A stretch of 64,000 nt of DNA from Thermoleophilia bacterium (GCA_017882615.1 JADGPD010000005.1:1-64000); one strand, 5' to 3'; shown: positions 18,784-29,115, counted from the first letter of the stretch. The notes: generated by a model not told the origin, from the sequence alone. Made by a program: numbers and translations.

Positions 18784-21700
18784 ATGAAGGTGCCGCGTTC
18801 TCGGTTCTTGCAACGCGTGATAACGCTAGCGGGCCTTGTTCTGCTCGGAGCGATTGGGCTTGGCCTTCCGGCAGGTGCCGGAGCTATCGCTTCGCCCGGC
18901 GCGCCCGGCGCGCACACCTATCTATCGAGAATCGCCCTCGCGAAGAGCGGCAAGCTGTCGTCGCGGCTGCGCCAGCTTTCGCAGCCATCGGTTTTGAAGG
19001 CCTCGGCGGAGACGCAGGCAGCGACCGTGGGCCTTCCGGAATCCGGACCGGGGAGCCTCCTCCGCACTGCCGGGGGGAAGCAGCTGATCGTGTACGTGCG
19101 CGTTTCGGGATCCGTCGCGAACGCGAGCGAGGCGATCGAGAACGCCGGCGCGACGGTCGTCAACGCCTCGAAGCGGTACGGAGTGGTGACCGTCGCCGTG
19201 AGCCCGAGCCGGCTTCCGGCACTTGGGAAGCTTTCGAACGTTGCCTCTGCTCGAGAGGCGCTGGCTCCGATGTTCTCGGCGTCTACGTGTCCGTCCGGCG
19301 CCGCCGTTTCCGAGGGTGATTCCCAGCTGGGCGCGGCCTCGGCGCGATTGGCGAATGGCGTCGACGGGTCGGGAGTCACCATCGGCGTCCTCTCCGATTC
19401 GTACGACGCTTTCGGCTTCCCGACTGATGCCGCGACCGGCGTGTTGGCCGGTGAGCTGCCGGGCGCGGGCAACACGTGTCTCGGACAGTCCACGCCGGTG
19501 AACGTTCTGGAAGAGGACTTCACGAGCACGGGCTTGGACGAGGGCCGTGCGATGCTCGAGGTCGCCCACGACCTCGCGCCCGGAGCTGCGCTCGCGTTCG
19601 CCACCGCTAACGGAACGGACGCCAACCCCGGAATGTTCGGCATGGCCGACAACATCCGTGCGCTCCGGAACGCGGGCGCCAGGGTCATCGCGGACGACAT
19701 CACCTACTTCGACGAGCCGATGTTCCAGAAAGGCCCGATCGACGTGGCGGTCGACGACGTCACCTCGTCCGGAGCCTCGTACTTCTCGTCCGCGGGAAAC
19801 GAGAACGTGGTCGTCGGCGGCCACAACGTCGGCTCCTATGAGGCGCCCTCATATCGCCCGACTTTCTGTCCTGCGGAGCTCGACGCTCTTACACAACCGG
19901 GGTTCACGTATTCGGATTGCCACGACTTCGCTCCAGGTTCAGGAGACGACAGCCGCGCCGACTACACGCTCGCCAACAATGGATACCTCGCGCTCGATCT
20001 CCAGTGGGCCCAGCCCTGGGGCGGGGTTGGCACGGATCTCGACATCGTCCTCATCGACGCCGATACCGGGGAGCTCCTCGGCGCCTCCACTGACGCCAAC
20101 TCGGGCCCTCGGGGCACCCAGGAACCGTTCGAGATAGTGGGCTACCAGAACACGACTGGAGCCCCCGAGAACGTGGAGGTCGTCATTGCTCGCTGGTCGG
20201 GCGCGGCGAATCCGCGGCTCAAGTACGTGGTAGTTCAAAGCAGTGACGTAACAAGCGCCGAGTACAACAGCTCGAGCGGCGGCGACGTCGTCGGGCCCAC
20301 CATCTTCGGCCATAACGGCGGTCAAAACACGATCAGCGTTGGGGCTGTCCGCTACAACGATTCGACGACCCCGGAGTCGTATTCGTCTCATGGCCCGGTC
20401 ACCTACTACTACGGTCCTGTTAGCGGCACGACGCCCGCCGCCGCGCTCCCCTCGCCGCTCGTGCTCCCGAAGCCCGACCTCGCGGCAACAGACTGTGCGC
20501 AGACCTCGTTCTTCTATTGGGACGGCACCGGCCCGCCTCCCACGCCCTTCCGCTTCTGCGGCACATCCGAGGCGGCGCCTCACGCGGCGGCCGTGGCCGC
20601 GCTGATGCTCGAGAAAGACCCCGCTCTCGCGTCGTCCCAGGTCCTCGCCAGACTGCGGACGACTGCCGTTCCGGTGACGAACGGTGGCACAAGCGATGTT
20701 GTCGGCGCCGGGCTGATCCAAGCTCCGGGCGCGGTCGGTATCTCGACCTCGACTCTCGCCTTCTCGCAGCCGACCTACTCGGTCAGCGAATCAGGGCCGT
20801 CCGCCACCATCACGATCAATCGAACCGGTGACAGTTCGGGTGCGGCCTTCGTGCACATCGCGACGGCGGACGGATCGGCCACCGCGGGCTCGGACTATAC
20901 GGCCGTCTCAGACAATGTCTCCTTCGGCGCCGGCGAAACGGAGAAGACCGTCTCCGTTCCGATCACGGACGATCTATTGAGTGAGGGAAGCGAGACGATC
21001 TCCCTCTCCCTCTCCAGTCCCAGCGGCGGGGAGCTTGGTTGGCCGAGTACGGCCACGCTGACCATCATCGATAACGAGCGAGCCTTCGCTTTCAGTGCGG
21101 CAAGCTATTCGGTCGGCGAGGGCGCCGGCTCGGCGCCGATCACGATCACGCGCTCGGGCTCGACGACTGTGCCCGACTCCGTTCACTTCGCAACCGCAAA
21201 CGGATCGGCCACGGCAGGCTCGGACTACACGCCCGTCTCGCAAGATGTCTCTTTCGCCGCCGGCGAGACTGTAAAAACGGTCTCCATTCCAGTCACGAAT
21301 GATGGCCTCCTGGAGAGCAGCGAGACCGTCTCGCTCGAGCTCTCGAGCCCTTCTGCCGGCGCCACGATCGGCAGTCCGAGCACGGCCACCCTCACGATCC
21401 AGGACAACGATGCTGCGCTCGCCTTCTCCGCCGGGAGCTATTCGGTAAAGGAAAGCGGAGGTTCGGCGCTGATCACGGTCAACCGTACCGGCTATAGCTC
21501 GAGTGCAGTCTCCGTTCACTTTGCGACCGCGAACGGGACGGCCAGCGCCGGCGCCGATTACACGACCGTCTCGGAGGCAGTTTCCTTCGCCGTGGGCGAG
21601 ATGTCGAAGACGGTCACCGTCCCGATCGCCAACGACAAGTTGCTGGAGGGCAACGAGACGGTCAAGCTCCAGCTATCCGGCCCGTCTACGGGCGCCCTCC

Positions 21701-22041
21701 TTGGTAGTCCCAGTAGTGCCACCCTCACAGTCGTCAACTCACCCGGGATAATCGTCTCGGCCAAGCTGACCAAGACGAGCTTCGCGCGAGCGCAGGCGCG
21801 CAAGACCAAGCTCGCGGTCACCTTCTCACCGGCGAGCAAGAGGTTCGACTACCTGCTCAGCTACAAGAAGGGCGCGAAGTGGGTGACCGTGAGAAACGTC
21901 AAGAAGAGCGGGAACTTCGCGGGTAGGCGAAGCATGACGGTCAAGGCGCTCTTCGGAACGAAGGCGATCAAGAGCGGTCGCTATAGGGTGAAACTGACCG
22001 CCGACGCGAACAGCAAGACGTCCAGCTTCAGAGTGATCTGA
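18784..22041 (+). CDS. Secreted S8-type subtilase with three C-terminal Calx-beta repeats
   Basis: Signal peptide; TIGVLSDSYD, DEGRAMLEVAHDLAPGA, FSSAGNENV, FCGTSEAAPHAAAVAALML; three SATAGSDYTxVS...TATLTIxDN repeats. Confidence 0.88.
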   Translation: MKVPRSRFLQRVITLAGLVLLGAIGLGLPAGAGAIASPGAPGAHTYLSRIALAKSGKLSSRLRQLSQPSVLKASAETQAATVGLPESGPGSLLRTAGGKQLIVYVRVSGSVANASEAIENAGATVVNASKRYGVVTVAVSPSRLPALGKLSNVASAREALAPMFSASTCPSGAAVSEGDSQLGAASARLANGVDGSGVTIGVLSDSYDAFGFPTDAATGVLAGELPGAGNTCLGQSTPVNVLEEDFTSTGLDEGRAMLEVAHDLAPGAALAFATANGTDANPGMFGMADNIRALRNAGARVIADDITYFDEPMFQKGPIDVAVDDVTSSGASYFSSAGNENVVVGGHNVGSYEAPSYRPTFCPAELDALTQPGFTYSDCHDFAPGSGDDSRADYTLANNGYLALDLQWAQPWGGVGTDLDIVLIDADTGELLGASTDANSGPRGTQEPFEIVGYQNTTGAPENVEVVIARWSGAANPRLKYVVVQSSDVTSAEYNSSSGGDVVGPTIFGHNGGQNTISVGAVRYNDSTTPESYSSHGPVTYYYGPVSGTTPAAALPSPLVLPKPDLAATDCAQTSFFYWDGTGPPPTPFRFCGTSEAAPHAAAVAALMLEKDPALASSQVLARLRTTAVPVTNGGTSDVVGAGLIQAPGAVGISTSTLAFSQPTYSVSESGPSATITINRTGDSSGAAFVHIATADGSATAGSDYTAVSDNVSFGAGETEKTVSVPITDDLLSEGSETISLSLSSPSGGELGWPSTATLTIIDNERAFAFSAASYSVGEGAGSAPITITRSGSTTVPDSVHFATANGSATAGSDYTPVSQDVSFAAGETVKTVSIPVTNDGLLESSETVSLELSSPSAGATIGSPSTATLTIQDNDAALAFSAGSYSVKESGGSALITVNRTGYSSSAVSVHFATANGTASAGADYTTVSEAVSFAVGEMSKTVTVPIANDKLLEGNETVKLQLSGPSTGALLGSPSSATLTVVNSPGIIVSAKLTKTSFARAQARKTKLAVTFSPASKRFDYLLSYKKGAKWVTVRNVKKSGNFAGRRSMTVKALFGTKAIKSGRYRVKLTADANSKTSSFRVI
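20755..21740 (+). repeat. Three tandem Calx-beta-encoding repeats (about 330 bp each)
   Basis: Repeated FSxxxYSVxE...HxATAxGxAxAGxDYTxVS...ETVxLxLSxPS...STATLTI in translation. Confidence 0.8.
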
Positions 22042-22099
22042 GCGCCGAGCGCCCGCTCGACAAGCCCCGACGTTTCACTGCGACGGGCTCGGGCTAGCG

Positions 22100-22600
22100 C
22101 TAGCGCCCGCTTACGTCGGTGCCCTCCTGCGCGAAGAGCGCGCGAAACTCGCCGTACCCCTCTTCTTCCAGCTGCTCGAGCGGGATGAAGCGAAGCGACG
22201 CCGAGTTGATGCAGTAGCGCAGCCCGGTCGGCTCCGGCCCGTCCGGGAACACGTGACCGAGGTGCGAATCGGCCTCCGCGCTCCGAACTTCGGTGCGTCT
22301 CATCCCGTACGATCGGTCAGCGTGCTCGACGATCTCACTGTCATCGATGGGTCGCGTGAAGCTCGGCCAGCCGGTGCCCGAGTCGAACTTGTCCGTGGAG
22401 CTGAAAAGCGGCTTGCCCGAGACGATGTCCACGTAGATTCCCGGCTCGTGGTTGTTCCAGTACGCGTTTCGGAACGCCGGCTCGGTGCCTCCCTCACAGG
22501 CGACCGCGTACTGCAGCGGGGTCAGCTCCTCTTTCAATTTCTGCTCCCGCGCGTCGGTCTCACTGGTCGATCCCGATTGCGTTCCCCTCTTGCGAAACAC
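22100..22600 (-). CDS. msrB: Peptide-methionine (R)-S-oxide reductase
   Basis: [74 protein letters not shown]. Confidence 0.95.
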   Translation of the reverse strand: MFRKRGTQSGSTSETDAREQKLKEELTPLQYAVACEGGTEPAFRNAYWNNHEPGIYVDIVSGKPLFSSTDKFDSGTGWPSFTRPIDDSEIVEHADRSYGMRRTEVRSAEADSHLGHVFPDGPEPTGLRYCINSASLRFIPLEQLEEEGYGEFRALFAQEGTDVSGR

Positions 22601-22892
22601 CTCTCCACCTCGTCTCTGGCTCGAGTTCGTTCTGCGGCGGCGAAGGCCGCGATCTTCGTACTGTTCTGATCTTCACAGACTCAAACGAAGAAACCGGCGC
22701 ACTGTTCCCGCGCGACGTAGGGCAGCCGTCGCCTTACTCGCCTGCCGGCTGGTATCGACCGGCTCCCGCCGGGTGTTGGAGGCTTTAGTCCACCTTTATC
22801 TAAGCGTGAAAATCTGCGATTGCGATTACCGGGTTAGTCGCGTTGGCGGTCCCTGCGGACCTTTCGATGCGAAACCAAGGAGCTGTACAGAG

Positions 22893-25559
22893 ATGACTCC
22901 GAGACCCCCGGTCATGATTGGAGCCGGTGTTGCGGCGCTTGCTCTCCTCGTCGTCGTGACTCCGCTTCAAGGAGCAAGCCGCGAGCGCGTTAGCTACGCC
23001 AAGCCTGATTCCCTCAGGCAGGTATTTCGGGTCTCGTCCTCTGTCACGCGTTTTGAGCGGCAACCATACGAAGCGGGTGAGGCCTCGAAACCGGTCGAGA
23101 GCTCGTACTACTACGACGGCAAGCTCGTTCGGCTCGAGCGATCCGGGAGCGAGCTGAGCGTTCGCTTCGCGGCAGTAGCGTCGAAGTCGAGCAGGAGCGA
23201 ATTGGTCGACGGGCTCTCCGCCTCGGCGCGGATAAGCCCGGCGGCGAGTCTTCGCGGCCGGGCTCTCTCGGCGGTCGCAATAAGAAGCAAGTCGAACGCC
23301 GGTTTCGGCCGTTTGCTCACCGGTCTGGGGACGAAGCGTGAAGTGGAATTCGCCTACCCGGCCTGGATCGATCCGAAGACCGGAAGCCGATTGCTCTTGA
23401 CCGACGAGCTGATCGTGCGCCTGAGGGGCGGGCCCGCGTCGGCACAGATCAAGGACGAGCTCGCCGCGCGCGGGCTCGTTGTCGCGCGCAGGCTCGCCTA
23501 CAGCTCCGAGGAATACGTGTTGCGGCTGCGTAACCCCAAGAAGTCCGATCCGTTGGCCGTTTCGAGGGCGCTCTACGAAAGCGGGCTGGTGGAGTGGGCC
23601 GAGCCGAATTTCGTACAGGAGCTCAAGAAGGATTTCATTCCCAACGACCCGCTTTTCTCGCAGCAGTGGCATCTGCTCAACACGGGCCAGGATGGCGGGA
23701 CGGCGAACGCAGATGCTCGTCTCACGGGCGCCTGGGACATGGAGAGAGGCAACCCCGACATCACGATCGCCGTGATTGACGACGGCGTTCAGCTCTCTCA
23801 TCCCGACCTGGCTCCGAACATCTATACGAATCCCGGCGAAATCCCGGGTAATCGCATCGACGACGATCACAACGGCTACGTAGACGACATACACGGCTGG
23901 AACTTCGTGTGGGGTACGAACGAAGTCCGGCCCGTTGGGAGCGATGAAGAAGCCGACGACCACGGGACAGCGGTCGCGGGAGTGGCGGCGGCGCGCGGAA
24001 ACAACGGCAAAGGAATCTCCGGAGCTTGCCCGCGGTGCACCATCCTGCCGGTCAAGATCGCTTCCGACGGTATCTGGGCGGAGGACTCGGAAATCGCCGA
24101 CGCGATCCGCTACGCCGGCCGAATGGCGGACGTGGTCAACATCAGCTGGGGCTCAGATGAGCCGGTGGCAGTGCTCAAATCGGCTCTTAGGTACGCGACT
24201 ACGAAAGGGCGCGGGGGCAAGGGCGCGGTAGTGCTCGCGGCGTCCGGAAACAGCGCGTCCGGGATCGTGCGATTCACCCTCGCGGAAATCCCTGCCGGCA
24301 CCTATCGGTTCCGATGGATGTACTCGAAGGACGAGGATGACTCCTTCCCGGTTGGCGCCGATAGCGCATGGCTGAGTTGGGTGCTCTTACCCGACGGCGA
24401 GTTTCAGACCTTTCAGCCGAGCGCCGATCTTCCGCTCGGCTGGTCTACCGGCGGAGACGGTTCCTGGTTGATCGTCAACGACCCGGCGCACGCGGACGAA
24501 GGTCGCTGCTGGTCGCAGGCTGCAAAAGCCGGGAAGATCTCCAACGAGCAAGAAACGCACCTCGATGTCGTGAAGACGCTTACCAAGCCGGGAGATCTCG
24601 ATTTTCTTGGCTTCGTCTCGAGCGAAGCGGGAAAGTTTTACTTCATCAACGGGAGCAGCGCCGTCTCGGCTCGCGATGGGCTGTCGCTGTGGGTCGACCA
24701 GGGCGACGACGGCACCTTCGAGTTCGTCAGCGATCTATTCTCAGGCGTTCCGCCTGCCGGCCTCTCGTACCCGGCGGCCTATTCGCAGGCGATCGCGGTC
24801 GGCGCGAGCACCAGTTTCGATTGCCAGGCTCCCTACAGCCAGTTCGGTGCGAAGCTGGCTCTCGTCGCCCCGAGCAGCGGCGGTGATCTGACGGACGCGA
24901 TCGTGACCACCGACCGAACCGGACCGGCCGGGTACAACCGTACCGGCGACTACTACTCCGGATTCGGCGGCACGTCGTCGGCGGCACCGCTGGCGGCGGG
25001 CATTGCCGGCCTCGTCCTGTCCCGGAACCCGGGCCTCACCGAAACCCAGGTGCGCCAGATCCTGGAAGGCTCCGCGGACAAGATCAGACCCAATGTCAGC
25101 GCTTACGATTCGCGCGGGCACAGCGGGCGTTTCGGTTACGGGCGGATAAACGCCGAGCGGGCGATCCGCTTGACACCTTTCCCTTCGAAGATCGCTTTCT
25201 CCAGATCTCGATACGAAGCCGGAGAGGGTCGGATCGCTCGGATCAGGATCAAACGCGAGGGCACGCTGGCCGAGCGTGTTTCCTTCAAGCTCACGACTAC
25301 CGGAGGCAGCGCAACAGCCGGTCGCGACTTCGCGCGTGTCTCGCGAACGATCTCCTTCTCCCCGGGAGAGCGCGCCAAGACGATCTCGATCCGGATCAGG
25401 GCGGACGAGGCCCGCGAATCTCGCGAGACCGTTTCGCTCGAGCTTACGGAGCCTTCGGCGGGCGCGATCCTTGCTGATCCGAGCACGTCGACGCTGACGA
25501 TCGTGGACGCCGCCGACACTCTCTCTCGAGACGCGGTGTCAGCGGGTCGACGACGCTAG
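22893..25559 (+). CDS. Secreted S8 subtilase with complete Asp/His/Ser triad, insertion domain and one Calx-beta-like domain
   Basis: ATG 22893, signal peptide; QQWHLLNTGQ, AVIDDGVQLSHPDL, DDHGTAVAGVAA, AASGNSASG, GGTSSAAPLAAGIAGLVL. Confidence 0.9.
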   Translation: MTPRPPVMIGAGVAALALLVVVTPLQGASRERVSYAKPDSLRQVFRVSSSVTRFERQPYEAGEASKPVESSYYYDGKLVRLERSGSELSVRFAAVASKSSRSELVDGLSASARISPAASLRGRALSAVAIRSKSNAGFGRLLTGLGTKREVEFAYPAWIDPKTGSRLLLTDELIVRLRGGPASAQIKDELAARGLVVARRLAYSSEEYVLRLRNPKKSDPLAVSRALYESGLVEWAEPNFVQELKKDFIPNDPLFSQQWHLLNTGQDGGTANADARLTGAWDMERGNPDITIAVIDDGVQLSHPDLAPNIYTNPGEIPGNRIDDDHNGYVDDIHGWNFVWGTNEVRPVGSDEEADDHGTAVAGVAAARGNNGKGISGACPRCTILPVKIASDGIWAEDSEIADAIRYAGRMADVVNISWGSDEPVAVLKSALRYATTKGRGGKGAVVLAASGNSASGIVRFTLAEIPAGTYRFRWMYSKDEDDSFPVGADSAWLSWVLLPDGEFQTFQPSADLPLGWSTGGDGSWLIVNDPAHADEGRCWSQAAKAGKISNEQETHLDVVKTLTKPGDLDFLGFVSSEAGKFYFINGSSAVSARDGLSLWVDQGDDGTFEFVSDLFSGVPPAGLSYPAAYSQAIAVGASTSFDCQAPYSQFGAKLALVAPSSGGDLTDAIVTTDRTGPAGYNRTGDYYSGFGGTSSAAPLAAGIAGLVLSRNPGLTETQVRQILEGSADKIRPNVSAYDSRGHSGRFGYGRINAERAIRLTPFPSKIAFSRSRYEAGEGRIARIRIKREGTLAERVSFKLTTTGGSATAGRDFARVSRTISFSPGERAKTISIRIRADEARESRETVSLELTEPSAGAILADPSTSTLTIVDAADTLSRDAVSAGRRR

Positions 25560-25837
25560 TGCTCTGGCTTCGGCGACTCGAATAGCTTCCCGGCGCGGAT
25601 ACGCTCGGCCATGCGCTGGGACTGATCGCGATAGACGCTCTCGTCCTCGAACTCGATTACCGGGTAGAGCTTCTGGCCACTCAGAGCGACCACCTGGTCG
25701 CGCTTCGACCTGGCAACCGGGCCCTTCACTACTTCGTATTCGATATCCGCCGCATCGAGTGCTTTCTGGACGCGCCAGCACGGATGGGCGCCGATCTTCA
25801 CCCACATCATCGAACAGCGGTGCAGCTTTAAGGCCAT
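25556..25837 (-). CDS. Glutathione S-transferase N-terminal / glutaredoxin-like protein
   Basis: KIGAHPCWRVQKALDAADIEYEVVKGP...LYPVIEFEDESVYRDQSQRMAERI. Confidence 0.75.
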   Translation of the reverse strand: MALKLHRCSMMWVKIGAHPCWRVQKALDAADIEYEVVKGPVARSKRDQVVALSGQKLYPVIEFEDESVYRDQSQRMAERIRAGKLFESPKPEH

Positions 25838-25955
25838 TACCTCTCCCTCCTCAGGGGCTTTCCTCCGAGCGACAGGTGAATCCTGCCGGCTCGATCGGAG
25901 TGATTATCCACCCTGTTGTCATAATCCTGTATGTAAGCGGCCGGGAGGAGGGCTG

Positions 25956-26453
25956 ATGGATACCGTACTCGTTGCCTACGCGACCAAGCGCGGATCGACA
26001 CGCGAGGTCGCCGCCGACGTGGCGCGCGTCATCCGCCAGAGTGGAGCTGATGTCGAGATCTGTCCCGCTCGCGATGTGAAGAGCCTCGATCGCTACCGCG
26101 CGGTCGTGCTCGGAGGCGCGCTCTACATGGGACGCTGGCACAAGGACGCGCGCAGGCTGCTCAAGCGCCATCGATCGGAACTGGCTTCGCTACCGCTGGC
26201 AGTCTTCGCTTTGGGGCCGAAGAGCAATGAGCCGGAGGCCCTCGAGGCGGCGGGCGGCGAATTGGCACGGGCACTCGCCAACGTGCCCGAGATTCATCCC
26301 TTTTCGACCGCGATCTTCGGCGGCGTGATCGATCCGAGCAAGCTCAGCTTTCCCTTCAAACGTATGCCCGCAGTGGACGCGCGCGACTGGAAGGCGATCG
26401 AAAGCTGGGCCTATGAGGTGGTTCGCGGCCTTTCTACCCGGTCCGGAGCCTGA
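25956..26453 (+). CDS. Flavodoxin-domain protein (HemG-like)
   Basis: DTVLVAYATKRGSTREVAADVARVI; AVVLGGALYMGRWHKDARRLLKRH. Confidence 0.82.
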   Translation: MDTVLVAYATKRGSTREVAADVARVIRQSGADVEICPARDVKSLDRYRAVVLGGALYMGRWHKDARRLLKRHRSELASLPLAVFALGPKSNEPEALEAAGGELARALANVPEIHPFSTAIFGGVIDPSKLSFPFKRMPAVDARDWKAIESWAYEVVRGLSTRSGA

Positions 26454-26488
26454 CCCTTTCGAGCTAGGCAGATAGACGCAGAGCGGGT

Positions 26489-26881
26489 ATGCGGCACTTG
26501 CTTGCGCCGGCCGATTACCTGCCTATGCGAGTCATCACTCTCCATAAGCACGAGGTAGCCACACCGCAACGGCTTCCCGATACCGCCACCGTTTATAAGG
26601 CGGCACTCGAACGGTTGAGCGGCGCTCATGAGAACGACGCGGCCACTTGTCTCGCTTGCTGCACGCTCGAGATCGTGCCGGCGAGTGGGACTTTTCCGCA
26701 GCGCGAGCAGCTTCTTCCGATCAGGCTCATTCTGAGCGGGCCCTGCGACACGATGGCGACGCTCGAGCGAAATCCCGAGATTCGGGGCAGAGTTCGGCAG
26801 GCCCTCGACAACGCTCTGGGCCCGACGGTATACCTCACGCAGATGGCGCTTTCGACCTGCGCGAACGCGCTGGCCGCGTGA
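26489..26881 (+). CDS. Conserved-looking hypothetical protein
   Basis: 130-aa ORF in a consistent intergenic slot; CLACC motif; no recognised domain. Confidence 0.5.
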   Translation: MRHLLAPADYLPMRVITLHKHEVATPQRLPDTATVYKAALERLSGAHENDAATCLACCTLEIVPASGTFPQREQLLPIRLILSGPCDTMATLERNPEIRGRVRQALDNALGPTVYLTQMALSTCANALAA

Positions 26882-26897
26882 CCGAGCGGAAGTCGCT

Positions 26898-27176
26898 TCA
26901 GGCGAGGCGGTGGAAGCGCTTCGCCTCTTCCTCCATCGCCTCGAGACGGGTGTAGTAGTCGGGGAACTCGTTCAGGTGCGCGAGCGCGATCTTGGCGGTG
27001 AGCACCGGGTCGCTACCGGTGACGTCGGTTGCCGGATCGCGCACTCCGTGCTCGAGCTCGATATCCATCCCGGCGCGGAACTGTTCGACGTCGAACGGCG
27101 CGTGCTCCCAGTCGATACCGATCTGTGCGCCCACGTTCTTGGCCTGCTCGGCGCTGAAAACTCTCTCCTCCGACAT
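26898..27176 (-). CDS. DUF5661-like protein
   Basis: FDVEQFRAGMDIELEHGVRDPATDVTGSDPVLTAKIALAHLNEFPDYYTRLE. Confidence 0.7.
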   Translation of the reverse strand: MSEERVFSAEQAKNVGAQIGIDWEHAPFDVEQFRAGMDIELEHGVRDPATDVTGSDPVLTAKIALAHLNEFPDYYTRLEAMEEEAKRFHRLA

Positions 27177-27216
27177 CGACCGTCTCCTCTCGCTCGTTGA
27201 GCTCTCCATCGAAAGA

Positions 27217-27248
27217 GAAAGGGCGAGCGCCTGCGTGCTCGCCCTTTC
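27217..27248 (-). terminator. Intrinsic terminator of trpB2-like gene
   Basis: GAAAGGGCGAGC / GCTCGCCCTTTC 12-bp stem, then TCTTTC on the minus strand; immediately 3' of the gene. Confidence 0.75.
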
Positions 27249-27260
27249 GTAAGAACCGAA

Positions 27261-28628
27261 TCAGGCCGGCTTGGGCAGTGACTCGATCGCCTTCAGCGCT
27301 CGTTCCATCTGGGCCTCGTCGAAGGCCACGTCGACGAGCTTGCCGGCAAGGTAGTTGTCGTAAGCGGCCATGTCGAAGTGCCCGTGACCGGAAAGGTTGA
27401 AGAGGATTGTCTTCTCCACGCCCTCTTCGTCGGCCTGTTTTGCACTTCGGATTGCGCCGTGGATCGCGTGCGACGACTCGGGCGCCGGGATGATCCCTTC
27501 GCTGCGTGCGAAGGTGATCGCTGAGGCGAAGACGTCGTTCTGCAGGTAGGCCTCGGCACGGATGAGGCCGAGCTGTAGCGCGTGCGACACGAGCGGCGCC
27601 ATGCCGTGGTAGCGCAAGCCGCCGGCGTGGATCGACTCGGGCACGAAGTCGTGACCGAGCGTGTGCATCGCGGCCACAGGCGCCAACTTGGCCGTGTCGC
27701 CGAAGTCGTAGGTGTAGATCCCGTGCGTCAGCGTCGGGCAGGCTGCCGGCTCACAGGCCAGGAAGTCGATCTCCTTGCCGGCGATCTTGTCGCGCATGAA
27801 GGGGAAGGCGATTCCCGCGAAGTTCGAGCCGCCGCCGACGCAGCCGACAACGACGTCGGGATAGGCGCCCGCCATTTTCATCTGCTCGATGGCCTCTTCG
27901 CCGATCACCGTCTGATGCATCAGCACGTGATTGAGCACGCTGCCCAGCGAGTAGGCGGTGTCTTCGCGAAGGGCCGCATCCTCGACCGCTTCGGAGATGG
28001 CGATACCAAGGCTGCCCGACTTCATCTCGGGGTGGTTCTTGAGGATCGAGCGGCCGGCGTTGGTCTGATCGGATGGGCTGGGAACAACCTCGGCGCCCCA
28101 GGTGTGGATGAGCGAGCGCCGGAAAGGCTTCTGCTCGTAGGAGACACGCACCATGTAGACCATGCACTCGAGCCCCATCAGCTGACAGGCGAACGCGAGC
28201 GCACTGCCCCACTGCCCGGCTCCGGTCTCGGTAGCGATGCGTGTGCGGCCTTCTTTCTTGTTGTAGAAGGCCTGAGCGACGGAGGTGTTCGGCTTGTGCG
28301 AGCCGGCCGGACTGACGCCCTCGTGCTTGAAGAAGATGCGCGAGCGCGTACCGATTGCCTGCTCGAGGCCCTGCGCTCGGTAGAGAGGTGTCGGTCGCCA
28401 GAGGCGATAGATCTCGAGGACTTCTTGCGGGATGTCGATGTAGCGGTCCTGACTGACCTCCTGCTTGATCAGTTCCATCGGGAAAAGCGGCGCGAGGTCT
28501 TCGGGCCCGATCGGCTCCATCGTGCCGGGATGGAGATAGGGAGGCGCAGGACTCGGTAGATCGGCCTGGATGTTGTACCAGCGCTTCGGGAGCGCGGACT
28601 CGTTGAGGAAGTACTTGGTGGTCTCCAT
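27261..28628 (-). CDS. TrpB-like PLP-dependent enzyme (tryptophan synthase beta-2 type)
   Basis: [79 protein letters not shown]. Confidence 0.93.
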   Translation of the reverse strand: METTKYFLNESALPKRWYNIQADLPSPAPPYLHPGTMEPIGPEDLAPLFPMELIKQEVSQDRYIDIPQEVLEIYRLWRPTPLYRAQGLEQAIGTRSRIFFKHEGVSPAGSHKPNTSVAQAFYNKKEGRTRIATETGAGQWGSALAFACQLMGLECMVYMVRVSYEQKPFRRSLIHTWGAEVVPSPSDQTNAGRSILKNHPEMKSGSLGIAISEAVEDAALREDTAYSLGSVLNHVLMHQTVIGEEAIEQMKMAGAYPDVVVGCVGGGSNFAGIAFPFMRDKIAGKEIDFLACEPAACPTLTHGIYTYDFGDTAKLAPVAAMHTLGHDFVPESIHAGGLRYHGMAPLVSHALQLGLIRAEAYLQNDVFASAITFARSEGIIPAPESSHAIHGAIRSAKQADEEGVEKTILFNLSGHGHFDMAAYDNYLAGKLVDVAFDEAQMERALKAIESLPKPA

Positions 28629-28867
28629 GATGCGAACGAGCATATCCGCTGCAGGCAGGCTCGGCGGGACGTTCGGTGCCGAGCGCGGCTTCGCTCGCGG
28701 CGAGCGAGCCAGACAGATCTCGGCCGGTGCTCCGCCGACCGCTTGCTAGACGCCTGGCGCCGGCGTGTGGGTGGCGACCACTGCGTTCCAGTAGCCCCGC
28801 ATGACGTTTCCAAACGAACGAACAAGGAACAATCTTTGTCGCTCGTTACGAGACTAGGAGGCGAAAG

Positions 28868-29047
28868 ATGCAGTCCTATTCGGTTAGTTGCCGTGACTCG
28901 GGCATGGATTGTCCCGGCTCGTTCACGACCGAGTCCAAGGAAGAGTTGATCGAGCACGTTCAGATCCACGCCAGGAAAGCGCACGGAGAGCCCAATCTCC
29001 CTGCGGAGGAGATCGAAAAGATGATGAAGGTCGCCTCGCCGGCGTAG
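28868..29047 (+). CDS. DUF1059-like small protein (59 aa; below the supplied ORF cutoff)
   Basis: Manual translation MQSYSVSCRDSGMDCPGSFTTESKEELIEHVQIHARKAHGEPNLPAEEIEKMMKVASPA*. Confidence 0.75.
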   Translation: MQSYSVSCRDSGMDCPGSFTTESKEELIEHVQIHARKAHGEPNLPAEEIEKMMKVASPA

Positions 29048-29115
29048 GCGGCAAGATTTCACTCCCGCGCTCGGGACGGCTTCGGCTACGTCGTTCCGCG
29101 CGCGGGACTCACCGC

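Noticed and set aside
20755-21740. Considered as a DNA-level tandem repeat or CRISPR-like array
   Set aside because: Period about 330 bp with protein-level rather than DNA-level conservation; it is simply Calx-beta domain duplication.
22800-23963. 387-aa minus-strand ORF opposite the second subtilase
   Set aside because: Antisense of a gene with a full S8 catalytic triad; no domain signal.
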